From the NCBI RefSeq assembly GCF_029537485.1, contig NZ_JARPUS010000011.1:1-64000 (forward strand): 64,000 nucleotides of DNA, read 5' to 3'. Within the stretch, counting starts at the first letter, position 1, and every line of letters begins with the position of its first letter. The translations under genes and the position numbers were made by a program. The notes under the pieces were generated by a model, which was given only the letters and a program-made list of their open reading frames with translations, was not told where the DNA came from and made no database searches. This document shows positions 19,027 to 31,308 of the stretch, piece by piece. The DNA comes from Pseudomonas sp. GOM6. GTDB taxonomy: Bacteria; Pseudomonadota; Gammaproteobacteria; Pseudomonadales; Pseudomonadaceae.

Positions 19027-19524
19027 TTGCGCAATCGCGGCTTCACTCTCTCAGAGCTATTAACAGCGCTTTCCATTGCCTGCCTACTAGCAGCTTCAAG
19101 TGGTCCGATCAGCACGCTCATCAGTAAACTTCGCCTGACCCAATGCGCTCAGGACTTTACTGCCGCGCTGCGCTTTGCACGCAGCCGCGCAATTCATGAT
19201 CAAACGGGTATTACCGTGGCTGCCAGAGATGGCAACTGGGTTAGCGGCTGGATCATTTTCACTGACCCCAATCGCAATGCGCAGCTCGATAGCGGCGAAA
19301 TACTGCTGATCAGCCAGGCCGGAACCCAGGGTATACGCGTAACAACCAACACCCCTGTCAGAAGCTACATTCACTACTCGGCACAAGGAACATCTCAGCT
19401 GAGCAACGGCGGCTTTCAGGCCGGCACGCTAAAGCTATGCTCCTCAGACAGATCACTGCCAGGCATCCAAATAACGCTGAACAGCACCGGAAAAACCCGG
19501 AGCAGTGAGGTCGCGTGCCAATGA
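19027..19524 (+). CDS. fimT: GspH/FimT-family pseudopilin FimT
   Basis: A pseudopilin of about 165 residues. With the TTG start at 19027 the leader is M-R-N-R-G, followed by FTLSELLTALSIACLLA with E5 conserved, and AAGGAAGGA lies 6 bp upstream. The alternative GTG at 19000 has poor spacing and a longer leader. The body (CAQDFTAALRFARSRAIHDQTGITVAARDGNW) is the GspH/FimT fold. FimT homologues bind DNA in some species and aid natural transformation. It faces away from fimU, across about 160 bp, and converges on ispH with a 4-bp gap. Confidence 0.8.
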   Translation: MRNRGFTLSELLTALSIACLLAASSGPISTLISKLRLTQCAQDFTAALRFARSRAIHDQTGITVAARDGNWVSGWIIFTDPNRNAQLDSGEILLISQAGTQGIRVTTNTPVRSYIHYSAQGTSQLSNGGFQAGTLKLCSSDRSLPGIQITLNSTGKTRSSEVACQ

Positions 19525-19528
19525 GCAG

Positions 19529-20473
19529 CTAGAGGTGCCTAACCCGCAACTCTTTCGGCATCGAAAACGTCACGTTCTCCGGCCGGCCATCCAGCTCTTC
19601 TGCGCCAGTCGCCCCCCAGCCGCGCAACTTCTCGACCACCCCCAGCACCAGCACTTCGGGAGCTGAGGCGCCCGCCGTAATACCCACGCGCTGAGCACGG
19701 GCAAACCACTCCGGCTGCAGGTCTTCTGCGCCATCGATCAAATAGGCCGGGGTTTCCAGGCGCTCAGCCAGCTCGCGCAGGCGATTGGAGTTGGAGCTGT
19801 TGGGGCTACCCACGACAAGCACCACATCGCACTCGGCGGCCAACTGCTTGACCGCATCCTGGCGGTTCTGGGTGGCGTAACAGATGTCATCCTTGCGCGG
19901 ACCGCCAATGCTGGGAAACTTGGTACGCAGAGCATCGATGACCTTGCTGGTGTCGTCCATCGACAAAGTGGTCTGGGTCACGAAGGCCAGGTTCTCCGGA
20001 TTACGCACCTGCAGAGCCGCCACATCGGCCTCGTCCTCGACCAGGTAAATCTCGCCTCCATTGCTGCGGTCATACTGCCCCATGGTGCCTTCGACTTCCG
20101 GATGCCCCTCGTGGCCGATGAGGATGCACTCACGGCCGTCGCGACTGTAACGGGCTACTTCCATGTGCACCTTGGTCACCAGCGGGCAGGTGGCATCGAA
20201 CACCTTGAGACCACGACGCTCAGCTTCCTGGCGCACCGCCTGGGAAACGCCATGCGCACTGAAGATAACGATGACATTGTCGGGGACCTGGTCGAGTTCC
20301 TCGACAAACACGGCACCACGGGCGCGCAAGTCTTCGACGACAAACTTGTTATGCACCACCTCATGACGCACGTAGATCGGCGCGCCAAATACTTCCAGGG
20401 CGCGATTGACGATTTCGATGGCGCGGTCGACGCCTGCGCAAAAGCCACGGGGGTTGGCAAGTTTGATTTGCAT
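19529..20473 (-). CDS. ispH: 4-hydroxy-3-methylbut-2-enyl diphosphate reductase IspH
   Basis: A 314-residue iron-sulfur enzyme, the last step of the MEP pathway, giving IPP and DMAPP. The three cluster cysteines are present in RGFCAGV (C12), DATCPLV and DDICYAT, together with the catalytic glutamate region VTQTTLS. It lies downstream of lspA-fkpB on the same strand with a 66-bp gap and may be read from that transcript. Confidence 0.97.
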   Translation of the reverse strand: MQIKLANPRGFCAGVDRAIEIVNRALEVFGAPIYVRHEVVHNKFVVEDLRARGAVFVEELDQVPDNVIVIFSAHGVSQAVRQEAERRGLKVFDATCPLVTKVHMEVARYSRDGRECILIGHEGHPEVEGTMGQYDRSNGGEIYLVEDEADVAALQVRNPENLAFVTQTTLSMDDTSKVIDALRTKFPSIGGPRKDDICYATQNRQDAVKQLAAECDVVLVVGSPNSSNSNRLRELAERLETPAYLIDGAEDLQPEWFARAQRVGITAGASAPEVLVLGVVEKLRGWGATGAEELDGRPENVTFSMPKELRVRHL

Positions 20474-20539
20474 GCTGGAAGTCTCGACGGCGCGATGAAG
20501 GCAATGGGGAGAGTGTACGCCTCTCCCCGGCGAAGCAGG

Positions 20540-20977
20540 TCAGACTGGACGAACCTCGATGATTTCCACATCGAAACTCAGGGTCTTGCCGGACAGCGGG
20601 TGATTGAAGTCGATGGTCACCTGCTGCTCGTCGAAGGCTTTGACGATGCCTGGCAACTCGGCATTGGCCGCATCGTTGAAGATGATCAGCAGCCCTTCGG
20701 ACAACTCCATGTCGGCAAACTGGCCACGGGGCATCACCTGCACGTTTTGCGGGTTGGGCTGACCGAAAGCACTTTCTGGCTCGATCTGCAGGCTGCGCTT
20801 GTCGCCGGCTTTGAAGCCATAGAGCGCGGCCTCGAAACCCGGCAGCAGGTTGCCATCGCCCACCTTGAAGGTGGCTGGCTGCTTGTCAAAGGTGCTGTCG
20901 ACTACATCACCGTTTTCCAGTTTGAGGGCGAAATGCAGGGTGACTTCCTTGTCCGGCCCGATACGCAGATCAGTCAT
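20540..20977 (-). CDS. fkpB: FKBP-type peptidyl-prolyl isomerase FkpB (SlpA)
   Basis: A 145-residue SlyD-like FKBP. It has an FKBP core (TLHFALKLENGDVVDSTF), an inserted IF domain (about 70-125) and a C-terminal strand, and it lacks SlyD's His-rich tail. It is a cytosolic prolyl isomerase and chaperone. The ATG at 20977 overlaps the end of lspA by 8 bp. The frame is open far upstream but that segment is Trp/Cys-rich antisense-like and rejected. The lspA-fkpB-ispH order is conserved in proteobacteria. Confidence 0.93.
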   Translation of the reverse strand: MTDLRIGPDKEVTLHFALKLENGDVVDSTFDKQPATFKVGDGNLLPGFEAALYGFKAGDKRSLQIEPESAFGQPNPQNVQVMPRGQFADMELSEGLLIIFNDAANAELPGIVKAFDEQQVTIDFNHPLSGKTLSFDVEIIEVRPV

Positions 20978-21479
20978 GGGCAGGTTCTCCGGACTTTTTG
21001 CTCTTGAACATATCCAGCGCCAGCATGATGGCACCGACGGTGATGGCGCTGTCAGCCAGGTTGAAGGCAGGGAAGTAATGCACGTTACGCCAGTGCACCA
21101 GGATGAAATCAACCACATGGCCCAGCACCACACGGTCATACAGATTGCCCAGCGCACCACCGAGGACCATAGCCAACGCAACGGCCAGCCAGGTCTCGTC
21201 GCGCTTGAGGCGCGTCAGCCACACCACTAGTACGGCACTGACACCAACGGCGATGGCGGCGAACAACCAGCGCTGCCAACCGGACTCACCGGCCAGGAAG
21301 CTAAAGGCAGCGCCACGGTTATAGACGTGCACCCAGTCGAAGTAGCCGTCAATAACGGTCACGCGCTGGCCATATTCCAGGACCTGCAACACCAACTGCT
21401 TGCTGCCCTGATCAAGAAACAACACCAGCGCGGCCAGCCACAGCCAGGCCAGGCGCCCAAAGCGCGACGTATCAGACAT
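20970..21479 (-). CDS. lspA: Lipoprotein signal peptidase LspA
   Basis: A 169-residue aspartic protease with four membrane helices that cleaves prolipoproteins after lipidation. The conserved boxes are present: DQGSKQLV, the NRGAAFSF loop, the first catalytic Asp in NLYDRV and the second in [11 protein letters not shown] 21479 overlaps the ileS stop by 8 bp, with GAGG upstream. The longer start at 21500 is less likely. Confidence 0.96.
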   Translation of the reverse strand: MSDTSRFGRLAWLWLAALVLFLDQGSKQLVLQVLEYGQRVTVIDGYFDWVHVYNRGAAFSFLAGESGWQRWLFAAIAVGVSAVLVVWLTRLKRDETWLAVALAMVLGGALGNLYDRVVLGHVVDFILVHWRNVHYFPAFNLADSAITVGAIMLALDMFKSKKSGEPAHD

Positions 21480-24303
21480 GCTTGCGCACCTCACCGTCAC
21501 CCTCGATGTTGCTCACGCATCGACCGCACAGCTCCGGGTGATTGGCATGACTGCCGACATCGGCCACGAAGTTCCAGCAACGACCGCACTTGGCGTGTGC
21601 AGACTTGACGATCTTCAACTTCAGCCCCGGCACCTCGGTAGCCACCGCATCAGCCGGCGCATCGGCCAGCGGCGCAACGGTCGCAGCGGAGGTAATCAGG
21701 GCAAAGCGCAATTCGTCGTCGAGCTTGGCCAGAGCCGGCGCCAGCGCCTCATCGCCGTACAGCGTCACCTCGGCCTGCAGGTTGCCACCGATGGCTTTGC
21801 TGTTGCGCAGGTTTTCCAGTTCCTTGTTCACTGCGGCCCGCACCTCGGTGAGTTGCGCCCAATAGGCGACATCCAGCTCGAAGCACTGCGGCAGGCGCTC
21901 AAGACCTTCGTACCAGGTGTTGAGCATTACCGACTCGTTACGCTCGCCCGGCAGGAACGACCAGACCTCATCGGCGGTGAAGGCGAGAATCGGCGCAATC
22001 CAGCGCACCAGCGCCTCGGCGATGTGGTACTGGGCACTCTGGCAGGAGCGACGCGCCGCGCTATCGGCGGCAGTGGTGTACTGGCGGTCTTTGATCACGT
22101 CCAGATAGAAGCCGCCCAGTTCCTGCACACAGAAGTTGTGCACCTTGGAATAGACGTTCCAGAAACGGTATTCGCCGTAGGCTTCGATGATCTCGGCCTG
22201 CAGGCGCGCGGCGGCATCCACCGCCCAGCGATCCAGGTCGAGCATCTGCTCGGCCGGCAGCAGGTCCTTGGCCGGGTCAAAGTCGCCGAGGTTGGCGAGC
22301 AGGAAGCGCATGGTGTTACGGATACGCCGGTAGGCGTCAGCGCTGCGCTGCAGGATGACCTTGGATACGGCCATCTCGCCCGAATAGTCGGTGGAGGCGA
22401 CCCACAGACGCATGATGTCGGCGCCCAGGCTGTCGTTGACTTCCTGTGGCGCAACCACGTTGCCGAGCGACTTGGACATCTTGCGGCCGTTCTCGTCGAC
22501 CACGAAACCGTGGGTCAGCAGCGCCTTGTAGGGCGCGCGGCCGTCGATGGCGCAGCCCGTCAGCAGCGAGGAGTGGAACCAGCCACGGTGCTGGTCGGAG
22601 CCTTCCAGATAGAGGTCGGCACGCGGACCAGCCTCATGGCCCAGCGGGTGCGAGCCACGCAGCACATGCCAGTGGGTAGTACCGGAGTCGAACCAGACGT
22701 CCAGGGTGTCGCTGATCTTGTCGTAGTCGGCCGCCTCGGCACCCAACAGCTCGGCGGCATCGAGCTTGAACCAAGCCTCGATACCCTGTTCTTCAACGCG
22801 TTTGGCCACGTCCTCCATCAGCTCGACGGTACGCGGGTGCAACTCGCCCGTTGCCTTGTGCAGGAAGAATGGGATCGGCACGCCCCAGTTGCGTTGGCGC
22901 GAGATGCACCAGTCCGGGCGCCCAGCGATCATGCCGTGCAGACGCGCCTGCCCCCAGGCCGGGACGAACTGGGTCTGTTCGATGGCGGCCAGGGCACGTT
23001 CACGCAGGGTGGTGCCGTCGTGAGCCTGCTTGTCCATGCCGACGAACCACTGCGCAGTGGCGCGGTAGATCAGCGGCGTCTTGTGGCGCCAGCAGTGCAT
23101 GTAGCTGTGCTGGATGCTCTCGTGTTTGAGCAGCGCACCGACTTCGCCGAGTTTTTCAACGATGGCCGGGTTGGCCTTCCAGATGAACTGGCCGCCAAAG
23201 AACGGCAGCTCGGTGACATACACACCGTTGCTCTGCACCGGGCTGAGGATGTCATCGTTGCTCATGCCGTACTGCATGCAGGTGCGGAAGTCGTCCTCAC
23301 CGTAGGCGGGCGCGGAGTGCACCACGCCGGTACCGGCACCCAGCTCGACGTATTCGGCCAGATACACCGGCGAGAAGCGCTCGTACAGTGGATGACGGAA
23401 ACGAATCAGTTCCAGCGCACGACCTTCGGCGCGACCGATGATCTCGCCAGCCAGGCCATAGCGTTGCAAGCAAGCCTCGACCAGCTCCTCGGCCAGCACC
23501 AGCAGGCGCTCACCGGTATCGACCAGCGCGTAGGTGAACTCGGGATGGACGTTCAGCGCCTGGTTGGCCGGGATGGTCCAGGGGGTGGTGGTCCAGATCA
23601 CGATGGCGGCGGGCTTGTTCAGCGCACTCAGGCCGAAGGCAGCAGCCAGCTTGTCGGCATCCTCGATCGGGAAGGCCACATCGATGGCATCGGACTTCTT
23701 GTCCTGATACTCCACCTCGGCCTCGGCCAGTGCCGAGCCGCAGTCGAAACACCAGTTGACCGGCTTCAGGCCCTTGAACACGAAGCCCTGCCTGACCATC
23801 TCGGCCAGGGCACGGATTTCGCCGGCCTCGTTGGCGAAGGCCATGGTCTTGTACGGGTTGTCCCACTCGCCCAGCACTCCGAGACGAATGAAGTCGGCCT
23901 TCTGCCCCTCGATCTGCTCGCCGGCATAGCTGCGGCAGCGCTCGCGGGTCAGGTCGGACGGCTGATTCTTGCCGAAGGTGGTCTCGACCTTATGCTCGAT
24001 CGGCAGGCCGTGGCAGTCCCACCCTGGCACGTAGGGGGCGTCGAAGCCAGCCAGGGTCTTGGAACGGACGATCATGTCCTTGAGGATCTTGTTGACCGCG
24101 TGACCGATATGGATGTTGCCGTTGGCGTAGGGCGGGCCGTCGTGCAGAACGAACTTCGGCCGGTTGGCGCCGATCTCCCGCAGCTTCTGGTACAGACCAA
24201 TGCTGTCCCAGCGCGCCAGGGTCTGCGGCTCGCGCTGCGGCAGGCCGGCCTTCATCGGGAAGGCAGTTTCCGGGAGGTTCAGCGTGGCTTTGTAGTCGGT
24301 CAT
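21472..24303 (-). CDS. ileS: Isoleucyl-tRNA synthetase
   Basis: A 943-residue class I synthetase. HIGH motif as GNIHIGHA (about 60) and KMSKS as KMSKSLGNV (about 602). The CP1 editing domain lies between. A C-terminal zinc knuckle has two pairs of cysteines (CGRCW and CGRC, about 900-925), the bacterial housekeeping type. Start ATG 24303 follows GAGCCTGAG; an in-frame TTG at 24321 would overlap ribF. Part of a ribF-ileS-lspA-fkpB transcript. Confidence 0.98.
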   Translation of the reverse strand: MTDYKATLNLPETAFPMKAGLPQREPQTLARWDSIGLYQKLREIGANRPKFVLHDGPPYANGNIHIGHAVNKILKDMIVRSKTLAGFDAPYVPGWDCHGLPIEHKVETTFGKNQPSDLTRERCRSYAGEQIEGQKADFIRLGVLGEWDNPYKTMAFANEAGEIRALAEMVRQGFVFKGLKPVNWCFDCGSALAEAEVEYQDKKSDAIDVAFPIEDADKLAAAFGLSALNKPAAIVIWTTTPWTIPANQALNVHPEFTYALVDTGERLLVLAEELVEACLQRYGLAGEIIGRAEGRALELIRFRHPLYERFSPVYLAEYVELGAGTGVVHSAPAYGEDDFRTCMQYGMSNDDILSPVQSNGVYVTELPFFGGQFIWKANPAIVEKLGEVGALLKHESIQHSYMHCWRHKTPLIYRATAQWFVGMDKQAHDGTTLRERALAAIEQTQFVPAWGQARLHGMIAGRPDWCISRQRNWGVPIPFFLHKATGELHPRTVELMEDVAKRVEEQGIEAWFKLDAAELLGAEAADYDKISDTLDVWFDSGTTHWHVLRGSHPLGHEAGPRADLYLEGSDQHRGWFHSSLLTGCAIDGRAPYKALLTHGFVVDENGRKMSKSLGNVVAPQEVNDSLGADIMRLWVASTDYSGEMAVSKVILQRSADAYRRIRNTMRFLLANLGDFDPAKDLLPAEQMLDLDRWAVDAAARLQAEIIEAYGEYRFWNVYSKVHNFCVQELGGFYLDVIKDRQYTTAADSAARRSCQSAQYHIAEALVRWIAPILAFTADEVWSFLPGERNESVMLNTWYEGLERLPQCFELDVAYWAQLTEVRAAVNKELENLRNSKAIGGNLQAEVTLYGDEALAPALAKLDDELRFALITSAATVAPLADAPADAVATEVPGLKLKIVKSAHAKCGRCWNFVADVGSHANHPELCGRCVSNIEGDGEVRKHV

Positions 24304-24317
24304 CTCAGGCTCTTCGA

Positions 24318-25256
24318 TCAATCAAGCGGTTGGCCAAGCCAGTAGGCCCGGGCGGCGGCGACATCCGCGTCGATCGCCATTTTCAGCGCCTCCAGAGAGG
24401 CGAAACGCTGCTCGTCACGCAGCTTGTGGTGGAATTCCACCGTCAGGCGCTGGCCATACAGGTCACCAGCGTATTCCAGCAGATGCACTTCCAGGTGCGG
24501 GCTACCGTCTCCCTCTACCGTCGGGCGCTGGCCGATATTGGCCACGCCATGAAGACGCTGCCCCTGGTGCAGCACACTGACCAGGAACACGCCCTGCAGC
24601 GGCGGCTTACGCCGCTTGAGCTGCACGTTGGCCGTCGGCGTACCCAGCTGGCGCGCCAGCTTCTGGCCGTGCAACACGCGACCCGCCAGGGCATAGGGTC
24701 GCCCCAGCAGGCGCTCGACCAGTTCCAGCTTGCCGGCCTGTAGAGCCTGGCGCACACGGGTACTGCTGATGCGCTCGCCATCCAGCTCGACGGTCAGGGC
24801 CGCCTCGACACTGAAGCCCTGTTGGGCACCGGCCTGCACCAGAAAGTCGAAGTCGCCGCCACGCCCTGCACCGAAGCGGAAATCATCACCCACCTCCAAG
24901 TGCTGTATACGCAGCCCCTCAACCAGCACCTGACGCACGAACTCGTCGGCCGACAGCTCGCGCAGACGGCGATTGAAGGCCAGACACAGGACGAAATCGA
25001 CGCCCTCGCCGGCCAGCAGCTCCAGTTTTTCGCGCAAGCGGGTCAGCCGCGCCGGCGCAGTATCCGGGCCGAAAAACTCACGCGGCTGCGGCTCGAAGAT
25101 CACCACGCAGCTCGGTACACCCAGCTCGATGGCGCGCTCGCGCAGGCGCGCCAGAATGGCCTGATGGCCACGATGCACGCCATCGAAATTACCGATGGTG
25201 GCAACGCAGCCTTGGCTGAATGGGCGTAGATTGTGAAGGCCTCGAACCAGCTGCAT
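24318..25256 (-). CDS. ribF: Bifunctional riboflavin kinase / FAD synthetase
   Basis: A 312-residue enzyme making FMN and then FAD. The N-terminal nucleotidyl-transferase half has the HxGH-like motif [11 protein letters not shown] (about 22-32). The C-terminal flavokinase half has [20 protein letters not shown] and the substrate loop with [14 protein letters not shown]. It heads the cluster with ileS, 14 bp apart. Confidence 0.97.
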   Translation of the reverse strand: MQLVRGLHNLRPFSQGCVATIGNFDGVHRGHQAILARLRERAIELGVPSCVVIFEPQPREFFGPDTAPARLTRLREKLELLAGEGVDFVLCLAFNRRLRELSADEFVRQVLVEGLRIQHLEVGDDFRFGAGRGGDFDFLVQAGAQQGFSVEAALTVELDGERISSTRVRQALQAGKLELVERLLGRPYALAGRVLHGQKLARQLGTPTANVQLKRRKPPLQGVFLVSVLHQGQRLHGVANIGQRPTVEGDGSPHLEVHLLEYAGDLYGQRLTVEFHHKLRDEQRFASLEALKMAIDADVAAARAYWLGQPLD

Positions 25257-25332
25257 AGCATGCTACTTGCTTACAACAAAGTCGGCGATTATACGCACAG
25301 GCGGCCAACGGGGACAGGCAGCACGTCCGCCA

Positions 25333-26877
25333 TCAACCCACCGCCCGCCGGGCGAAGTCGCGCGGGCGAAAGCCGAGCAGCGCGAGCATGGCGAAATAGC
25401 TCAGTAAACCGGCCAACACCACCCCCCCAAGACGTAGCAGACGCCCCAACATATCGCCCTGCCCCCAGGCTGGCATGACATACAGCAGCGCCAGAAGCAC
25501 GGCGACCATCACCACCACCGCCACGACCACCTTGAGCAGGAACAACAGCCAGCCCGGCTGCGGCTGATACATACGCCGGCTACGCAGCTGCCAGTAGAGC
25601 AAGCCCGCATTCAGACAGGCCGCCAGACTGATGGCCAGCGCCAGACCGGCATGCTTCAGATCCAGACCAAACACGAACAGCGCATTCATCGCCTGAGTCG
25701 CCAACAGGCTGACGATGGCAATGCGCACGGGGGTCTTGATGTTCTGCTGGGCATAAAAGCCCGGCGCCAGAATCTTCACCAGGATCAGCGCCAGCAGACC
25801 AACCGAATAGGCCACCAGCGCCTGCTGGGTCATCGCCGAATCATGTGCAGTGAACTTGCCGTACTGAAACAGCGAAACGATCAGGGGTTCGGCCAGGATT
25901 GCCAATGCCAGCGTGCAGGGCAGCACCAGCAGAATGCACAAGCGCAAGCCCCAGTCGAGCAGCCGCGAATACTCCTCGCGGTCGGCGCTGGCATAAGTCT
26001 TGGCCAGCACCGGCAGCAGGATGGTGCCCAGTGCCACACCCAGCACGCCAGAGGGCAACTCCATCAGGCGGTCTGCGTAGTACATCCAGGACACAGAGCC
26101 AGCCACCAGGAATGAGGCGAAGATGGTGTTGATGATCAACGAGATCTGGCTGACCGACACACCAAAGATCGCCGGCCCCATTTGTTTAAGCACCCGCCAC
26201 ACACCGGTATCGCGCAGACTCAAACGCGGCAGCACCAGCATGCCGATCTGCTTCAGCGCCGGCAGCTGCCAGAGGAACTGCGCCAGGCCACCCACCAGCA
26301 CCGCCCAGCCCAGCGCCATGATGGGCGGATCGAAGTAAGGCGCGAACCAGACCGAGAACACGATCATGCTGACATTAAGCAGGGTCGGCACGAAGGCCGG
26401 CACCGAGAAGCGGTTCCAGGTATTGAGCACCGCCCCGACCAGCGATGACAGCGAGATCAGCAATATATAAGGAAAGGTCACCCGCAGCAGATCGGTAGTC
26501 AGCGCAAACCGCTCGGGCTCGTCAGCAAACCCCGGGGCACTGATCCAGACGATCCAGGGTGCCGCGAGAATCCCCAGCAGCGTGATCAGTGCCAGCACCA
26601 GCGTCAGCAGGCCAGCCACGTAGGCGAGGAAGGTACGCGCCGCCTCCTCGCCCTGCTGAGCCTTGTATTCGGCCAGAATCGGCACAAAGGCCTGGGAAAA
26701 TGCACCCTCGGCAAAAATACGGCGCAATAGATTGGGCAATTTGAAAGCAACGACGAAGGCGTCGGAGGCCACGCCAGCACCAAAGGTTCGAGCAATGATG
26801 GTGTCGCGAACGAAACCCAGCACGCGCGAAAGCATGGTCAGAGAGCTGACAGCGGCCAGGGATTTGAGCAAATTCAT
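25333..26877 (-). CDS. murJ: Lipid II flippase MurJ
   Basis: A 514-residue polytopic protein of the MVF/MOP superfamily, with about 14 membrane helices. Conserved elements include the N-terminal [14 protein letters not shown] and [15 protein letters not shown] segment with the essential arginines. It moves lipid II across the inner membrane. It is separated from ribF by 76 bp on the same strand and diverges from rpsT. Length is normal. Confidence 0.96.
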   Translation of the reverse strand: MNLLKSLAAVSSLTMLSRVLGFVRDTIIARTFGAGVASDAFVVAFKLPNLLRRIFAEGAFSQAFVPILAEYKAQQGEEAARTFLAYVAGLLTLVLALITLLGILAAPWIVWISAPGFADEPERFALTTDLLRVTFPYILLISLSSLVGAVLNTWNRFSVPAFVPTLLNVSMIVFSVWFAPYFDPPIMALGWAVLVGGLAQFLWQLPALKQIGMLVLPRLSLRDTGVWRVLKQMGPAIFGVSVSQISLIINTIFASFLVAGSVSWMYYADRLMELPSGVLGVALGTILLPVLAKTYASADREEYSRLLDWGLRLCILLVLPCTLALAILAEPLIVSLFQYGKFTAHDSAMTQQALVAYSVGLLALILVKILAPGFYAQQNIKTPVRIAIVSLLATQAMNALFVFGLDLKHAGLALAISLAACLNAGLLYWQLRSRRMYQPQPGWLLFLLKVVVAVVVMVAVLLALLYVMPAWGQGDMLGRLLRLGGVVLAGLLSYFAMLALLGFRPRDFARRAVG

Positions 26878-26982
26878 GGAGCCTCGGAGATCGGCAATGC
26901 CGGCGCGGGGCCCCGGCGAATTAGAGCCTGGAGTTTAACCAGCCACCGCCGGTCAGGCCAGCTTGGCAAAACGCTTACAGGC

Positions 26983-27011
26983 TTGACAGATGCTTCAGGC
27001 ATCGGAATAAT
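26983..27011 (+). promoter_or_regulatory. Sigma-70 promoter of rpsT
   Basis: TTGACA (26983-26988), a 17-bp spacer and AATAAT (27006-27011), about 50 bp before the rpsT start: nearly consensus, as expected for a ribosomal protein gene. Confidence 0.75.
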
Positions 27012-27059
27012 TCGCGGCCTTATTTGTTTGCAACCCCCTTCTTTTCAAGGAGCTTGACG

Positions 27060-27332
27060 GTGGCCAATACACCTTCTGCCAAAAAACGCGCCAAACAGGC
27101 TGAGAAGCGTCGTAGCCATAACGCCAGCCTGCGCTCCATGGTCCGTACCTACATCAAAAACGTGGTCAAGGCCATCGACGCCAAGGACCTGGAAAAGGCT
27201 CAAACCGCCTACACCCTGGCTGTCCCTGTGATCGACCGCATGGCCGACAAAGGCATCATCCACAAAAACAAGGCCGCTCGTCACAAGAGCCGCCTGAACG
27301 GTCACATCAAGGCCATGGCTACCGCCGCCTAA
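27060..27332 (+). CDS. rpsT: 30S ribosomal protein S20
   Basis: A 90-residue basic protein, with [20 protein letters not shown] at the N-terminus and the typical C-terminal [11 protein letters not shown]. It binds 16S rRNA early in assembly. The GTG start at 27060 has AAGGAG 7 bp upstream; an upstream in-frame start at 27024 would add 12 residues not seen in the family. Non-AUG starts are known for rpsT and are linked to autoregulation. A terminator follows. Confidence 0.97.
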   Translation: MANTPSAKKRAKQAEKRRSHNASLRSMVRTYIKNVVKAIDAKDLEKAQTAYTLAVPVIDRMADKGIIHKNKAARHKSRLNGHIKAMATAA

Positions 27333-27347
27333 GATGTAGCGCTCACG

Positions 27348-27374
27348 AAAAACCGGCCTTCTGGCCGGTTTTTT
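27348..27374 (+). terminator. Intrinsic terminator after rpsT
   Basis: AAAAACCGGCC / GGCCGGTTTTTT with loop TTCT. Confidence 0.88.
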
Positions 27375-27398
27375 ATTGCCCGCGATTTCTGCACCGAT

Positions 27399-27425
27399 AA
27401 AAAAGCCGGGAACACCCGGCTTTTT
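27399..27425 (-). terminator. Intrinsic terminator after creA
   Basis: AAAAAGCCGGG / CCCGGCTTTTT with loop AACA, directly beyond the creA stop on the minus strand. It stands back to back with the rpsT terminator. Confidence 0.85.
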
Positions 27426-27426
27426 C

Positions 27427-27885
27427 TTACTGACTCGTCCAGGGACGGATCGGAATCGCCGTCACCGCATTCTGCGGGCTCCCTTCGATCACGCGATCGC
27501 TGTACACCAGATAAACCAGGGTATTGCGCTTCTCATCGAAAAAACGCACTACCTGCATGGTCTTGAACACCAGCGACGTGCGCTCCCTGAACACCTCCTC
27601 ACCATCCTTGAGTCCTCCCGCAAAGCGAATCGGCCCAACCTGACGACAGGCAATCGATGCCTCTGCGCGATCCTCAGCCAGACCAAGGCCGCCCTTGATT
27701 CCGCCCGTCTTGGCACGCGAAAGATAACAGGTCACACCTTCGACCTTAGGGTCATCGAATGCCTCAACCACGATCTTGTCGTTCGGCCCCATCCACTTGA
27801 ACACGGTAGAGACCTCTCCGATTTCCTCTGCCTGCACCAACACCGGCAGCAGAACGCAAAGCCCCAGCAATCCCTTGATGCGCAT
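27427..27885 (-). CDS. creA: CreA family periplasmic protein
   Basis: A 152-residue exported protein of the CreA family, whose function is unknown despite the catabolite-regulation name. A signal peptide (about 1-19, [19 protein letters not shown]) is followed by the conserved body [26 protein letters not shown] and a C-terminal [24 protein letters not shown] 27885 has GAGGGG upstream; a TTG six bases earlier is less likely. It lies 11 bp after proB on the same strand. Confidence 0.9.
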   Translation of the reverse strand: MRIKGLLGLCVLLPVLVQAEEIGEVSTVFKWMGPNDKIVVEAFDDPKVEGVTCYLSRAKTGGIKGGLGLAEDRAEASIACRQVGPIRFAGGLKDGEEVFRERTSLVFKTMQVVRFFDEKRNTLVYLVYSDRVIEGSPQNAVTAIPIRPWTSQ

Positions 27886-27896
27886 GGACAAACCCC

Positions 27897-29015
27897 TCAG
27901 ACCAGAATCAAGTTGTCGCGATGCACCAACTCCGGCTCATCGACGTAACCCAGCAATTTCTCGATCGACTCGGAAGACCGCCCAGCAATCTTCTGGGCTT
28001 CTAGCGCACTGTAATTGACCAAACCACGCGCAATCTCGCGACCGTCCGGCGCCACACAGACCACCATCTCACCACGGCGGAAGCCGCCGCGCACTTCCCT
28101 CACCCCAACCGGCAGGAGGCTCTTGCGATCCAACGTCAACGCCTTGACCGCACCAGCATCCAGCACCAGGGTACCGCGCGTTTGCAGGTGACCTGCCAGC
28201 CACTGCTTGCGCGCCGCCAGCAGGCCACGCTCGGGCGCCAGCAGGGTACCCAGCCGCTCACCCGCCTTGAGACGATCCAACACCCGCTCAATACGCCCAC
28301 CAACGATGACCGTATGCGCTCCAGAGCGGGCCGCCAGCCGCGCCGCACGTAGCTTGGTCTGCATACCGCCGCGCCCCAGAGCACCACCCGTGCCACCGGC
28401 CACCGCATCCAGAGAGGGATCATCCGCGCGCGCTTCGAAAATCAGCTGGGCATCGGGGTTGTGCCGCGGATCGGCATCGAACATGCCATCACGATCGGTG
28501 AGAATCACCAGCAGGTCGGCCTCGACCAGGTTGGCCACCAGCGCCGCCAGGGTATCGTTGTCACCGAAGCGGATCTCGTCGGTGACAACGGTATCGTTTT
28601 CGTTGATCACCGGCACCACACCCAGATCGACCAGGGTGCGCAAGGTGCTACGGGCATTGAGGTAACGCTTGCGATCCGACAGATCGTCATGGGTTAGCAG
28701 CACCTGCGCCGTATGGCTGCCATGCTCGGCGAAACTGGACTCCCAAGCCTGCACCAGGACCATCTGCCCGATGGCAGCCGCCGCCTGCAACTCATGCATG
28801 GCACTGGGCCGGACAGGCCAGCCGAGGCGACTCATGCCTGCAGCTACGGCTCCAGACGACACCAGCACCAGCTCAATACCCGCAGCCCGCAGGGCATTCA
28901 TCTGCTCAACCCAGACCGCCATGGCAGCACGATCGAGACCGCGCCCGTCGGCCGTCAACAGAGCACTACCAATCTTCACTACCCAACGCTTCGCGCCGGT
29001 CACCTTGTCCCGCAT
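27897..29015 (-). CDS. proB: Glutamate 5-kinase
   Basis: A 372-residue enzyme phosphorylating glutamate for proline synthesis. The kinase domain (about 1-255) has [18 protein letters not shown] and the aspartate-rich [11 protein letters not shown]. The C-terminal PUA domain (about 275-355) begins near [13 protein letters not shown]. The obgE-proB order is conserved in pseudomonads; the gap to obgE is 66 bp. Confidence 0.96.
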   Translation of the reverse strand: MRDKVTGAKRWVVKIGSALLTADGRGLDRAAMAVWVEQMNALRAAGIELVLVSSGAVAAGMSRLGWPVRPSAMHELQAAAAIGQMVLVQAWESSFAEHGSHTAQVLLTHDDLSDRKRYLNARSTLRTLVDLGVVPVINENDTVVTDEIRFGDNDTLAALVANLVEADLLVILTDRDGMFDADPRHNPDAQLIFEARADDPSLDAVAGGTGGALGRGGMQTKLRAARLAARSGAHTVIVGGRIERVLDRLKAGERLGTLLAPERGLLAARKQWLAGHLQTRGTLVLDAGAVKALTLDRKSLLPVGVREVRGGFRRGEMVVCVAPDGREIARGLVNYSALEAQKIAGRSSESIEKLLGYVDEPELVHRDNLILV

Positions 29016-29081
29016 GATGCCCTCTACCCCAAGCCAGTCAGCACAACGCCGCTATAAAGCGGCGCTGCACAATACCTACTC

Positions 29082-30332
<1,251 letters not shown>

Positions 30333-30365
30333 TTAGTGAACAGAAAACACAGGATACACAGAAAC

Positions 30366-30396
30366 AAAAAAGCCCCGTCGCAAGACAGGGCTTTTT
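30366..30396 (-). terminator. Terminator between rpmA and obgE
   Basis: AAAAAAGCCC...GGGCTTTTT with an inner GTC/GAC pairing. On the minus strand it follows the rpmA stop by about 15 bp; read-through into obgE is possible. Confidence 0.75.
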
Positions 30397-30410
30397 CAGC
30401 AAACGCGACC

Positions 30411-30668
30411 TTAGGCGGTCACGATGCTCACGTAACGGCGGTTGAACTCACCCTTTACGTCGAACTTGATCACACCGTCGACTTTCGCGAAGAGAGTGTG
30501 GTCCTTGCCCATGCCAACGCCGTAACCAGCGTGGAACTGGGTGCCGCGCTGACGCACGATGATGTTGCCGGCCTTGATGACCTGACCACCGTACATCTTC
30601 ACGCCAAGGCGTTTACTTTCGGAATCGCGGCCGTTACGAGTACTACCGCCAGCTTTTTTGTGTGCCAT
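30411..30668 (-). CDS. rpmA: 50S ribosomal protein L27
   Basis: An 85-residue protein starting [20 protein letters not shown], whose N-terminus reaches the peptidyl-transferase centre. It lacks the Firmicutes-type cleaved extension. Follows rplU by 23 bp. Confidence 0.98.
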   Translation of the reverse strand: MAHKKAGGSTRNGRDSESKRLGVKMYGGQVIKAGNIIVRQRGTQFHAGYGVGMGKDHTLFAKVDGVIKFDVKGEFNRRYVSIVTA

Positions 30669-30691
30669 GAGTCAAATCTCCTAAAAAGGGA

Positions 30692-31003
30692 TCAGGCCTG
30701 GATGCCAGTGATCTTGATTTCGGTGAACCACTGACGGTGGCCCTGACGCTTCATGTGGTGCTTACGGCGGCGGAACTTGATGATGGTCACTTTGTCGTGA
30801 CGACCCTGAGCAACCACCTCAGCAACAACCTTGGCACCGTCAACAACCGGAGCACCGATTTTGACGTCGTCGCCGCTGCCAACCAGCAGAACGCGGTCGA
30901 AAGTCACGGATTCGCCGGTGGCGACTTCCAGCTTCTCGACCTTGAGGAATTCACCTTCGGCGACTTTGTACTGCTTGCCACCGGTAACAATTACTGCGTA
31001 CAT
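30692..31003 (-). CDS. rplU: 50S ribosomal protein L21
   Basis: A 103-residue protein starting [18 protein letters not shown], with the conserved [15 protein letters not shown] segment. ATG 31003 has GGAG 8 bp upstream. The open frame continues to 31072 without coding character. First gene of the rplU-rpmA pair. Confidence 0.98.
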   Translation of the reverse strand: MYAVIVTGGKQYKVAEGEFLKVEKLEVATGESVTFDRVLLVGSGDDVKIGAPVVDGAKVVAEVVAQGRHDKVTIIKFRRRKHHMKRQGHRQWFTEIKITGIQA

Positions 31004-31308
31004 GGATATATCTCCGTTAAACCTGCTCACCCGACTCTTTATAGGAAGAGTTATTGGCCGGCATGGCTGCATGGGGCCGGAACTGACGCCCGTGCAATTG
31101 CGTAAGGCAGGGAGTGCCCATAGAAGTTAGGGGCCGCGATTGTACGGAAAGCCTTAAACAGGCGCAAGCCCCGCCAGCCCTTGCCTTGACAGCCCCCAGC
31201 CCGCCACCTAGCATGCCGCGCAGCCCGAATCTTGCGGGCGCGCACCGCAAATCTGCGACCTCATCGACGAGAGCTGCAGATCCCCAGCTTCAGGAGCCCC
31301 CCTCACCG
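31004..31308. other. Divergent control region between rplU and ispB
   Basis: 305 bp without a gene. A short inverted repeat ACTCTT/AAGAGT lies at 31034-31051, in the untranslated leader of rplU, where an autoregulatory structure could sit. No near-consensus promoter pair was found for either gene. Confidence 0.4.
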
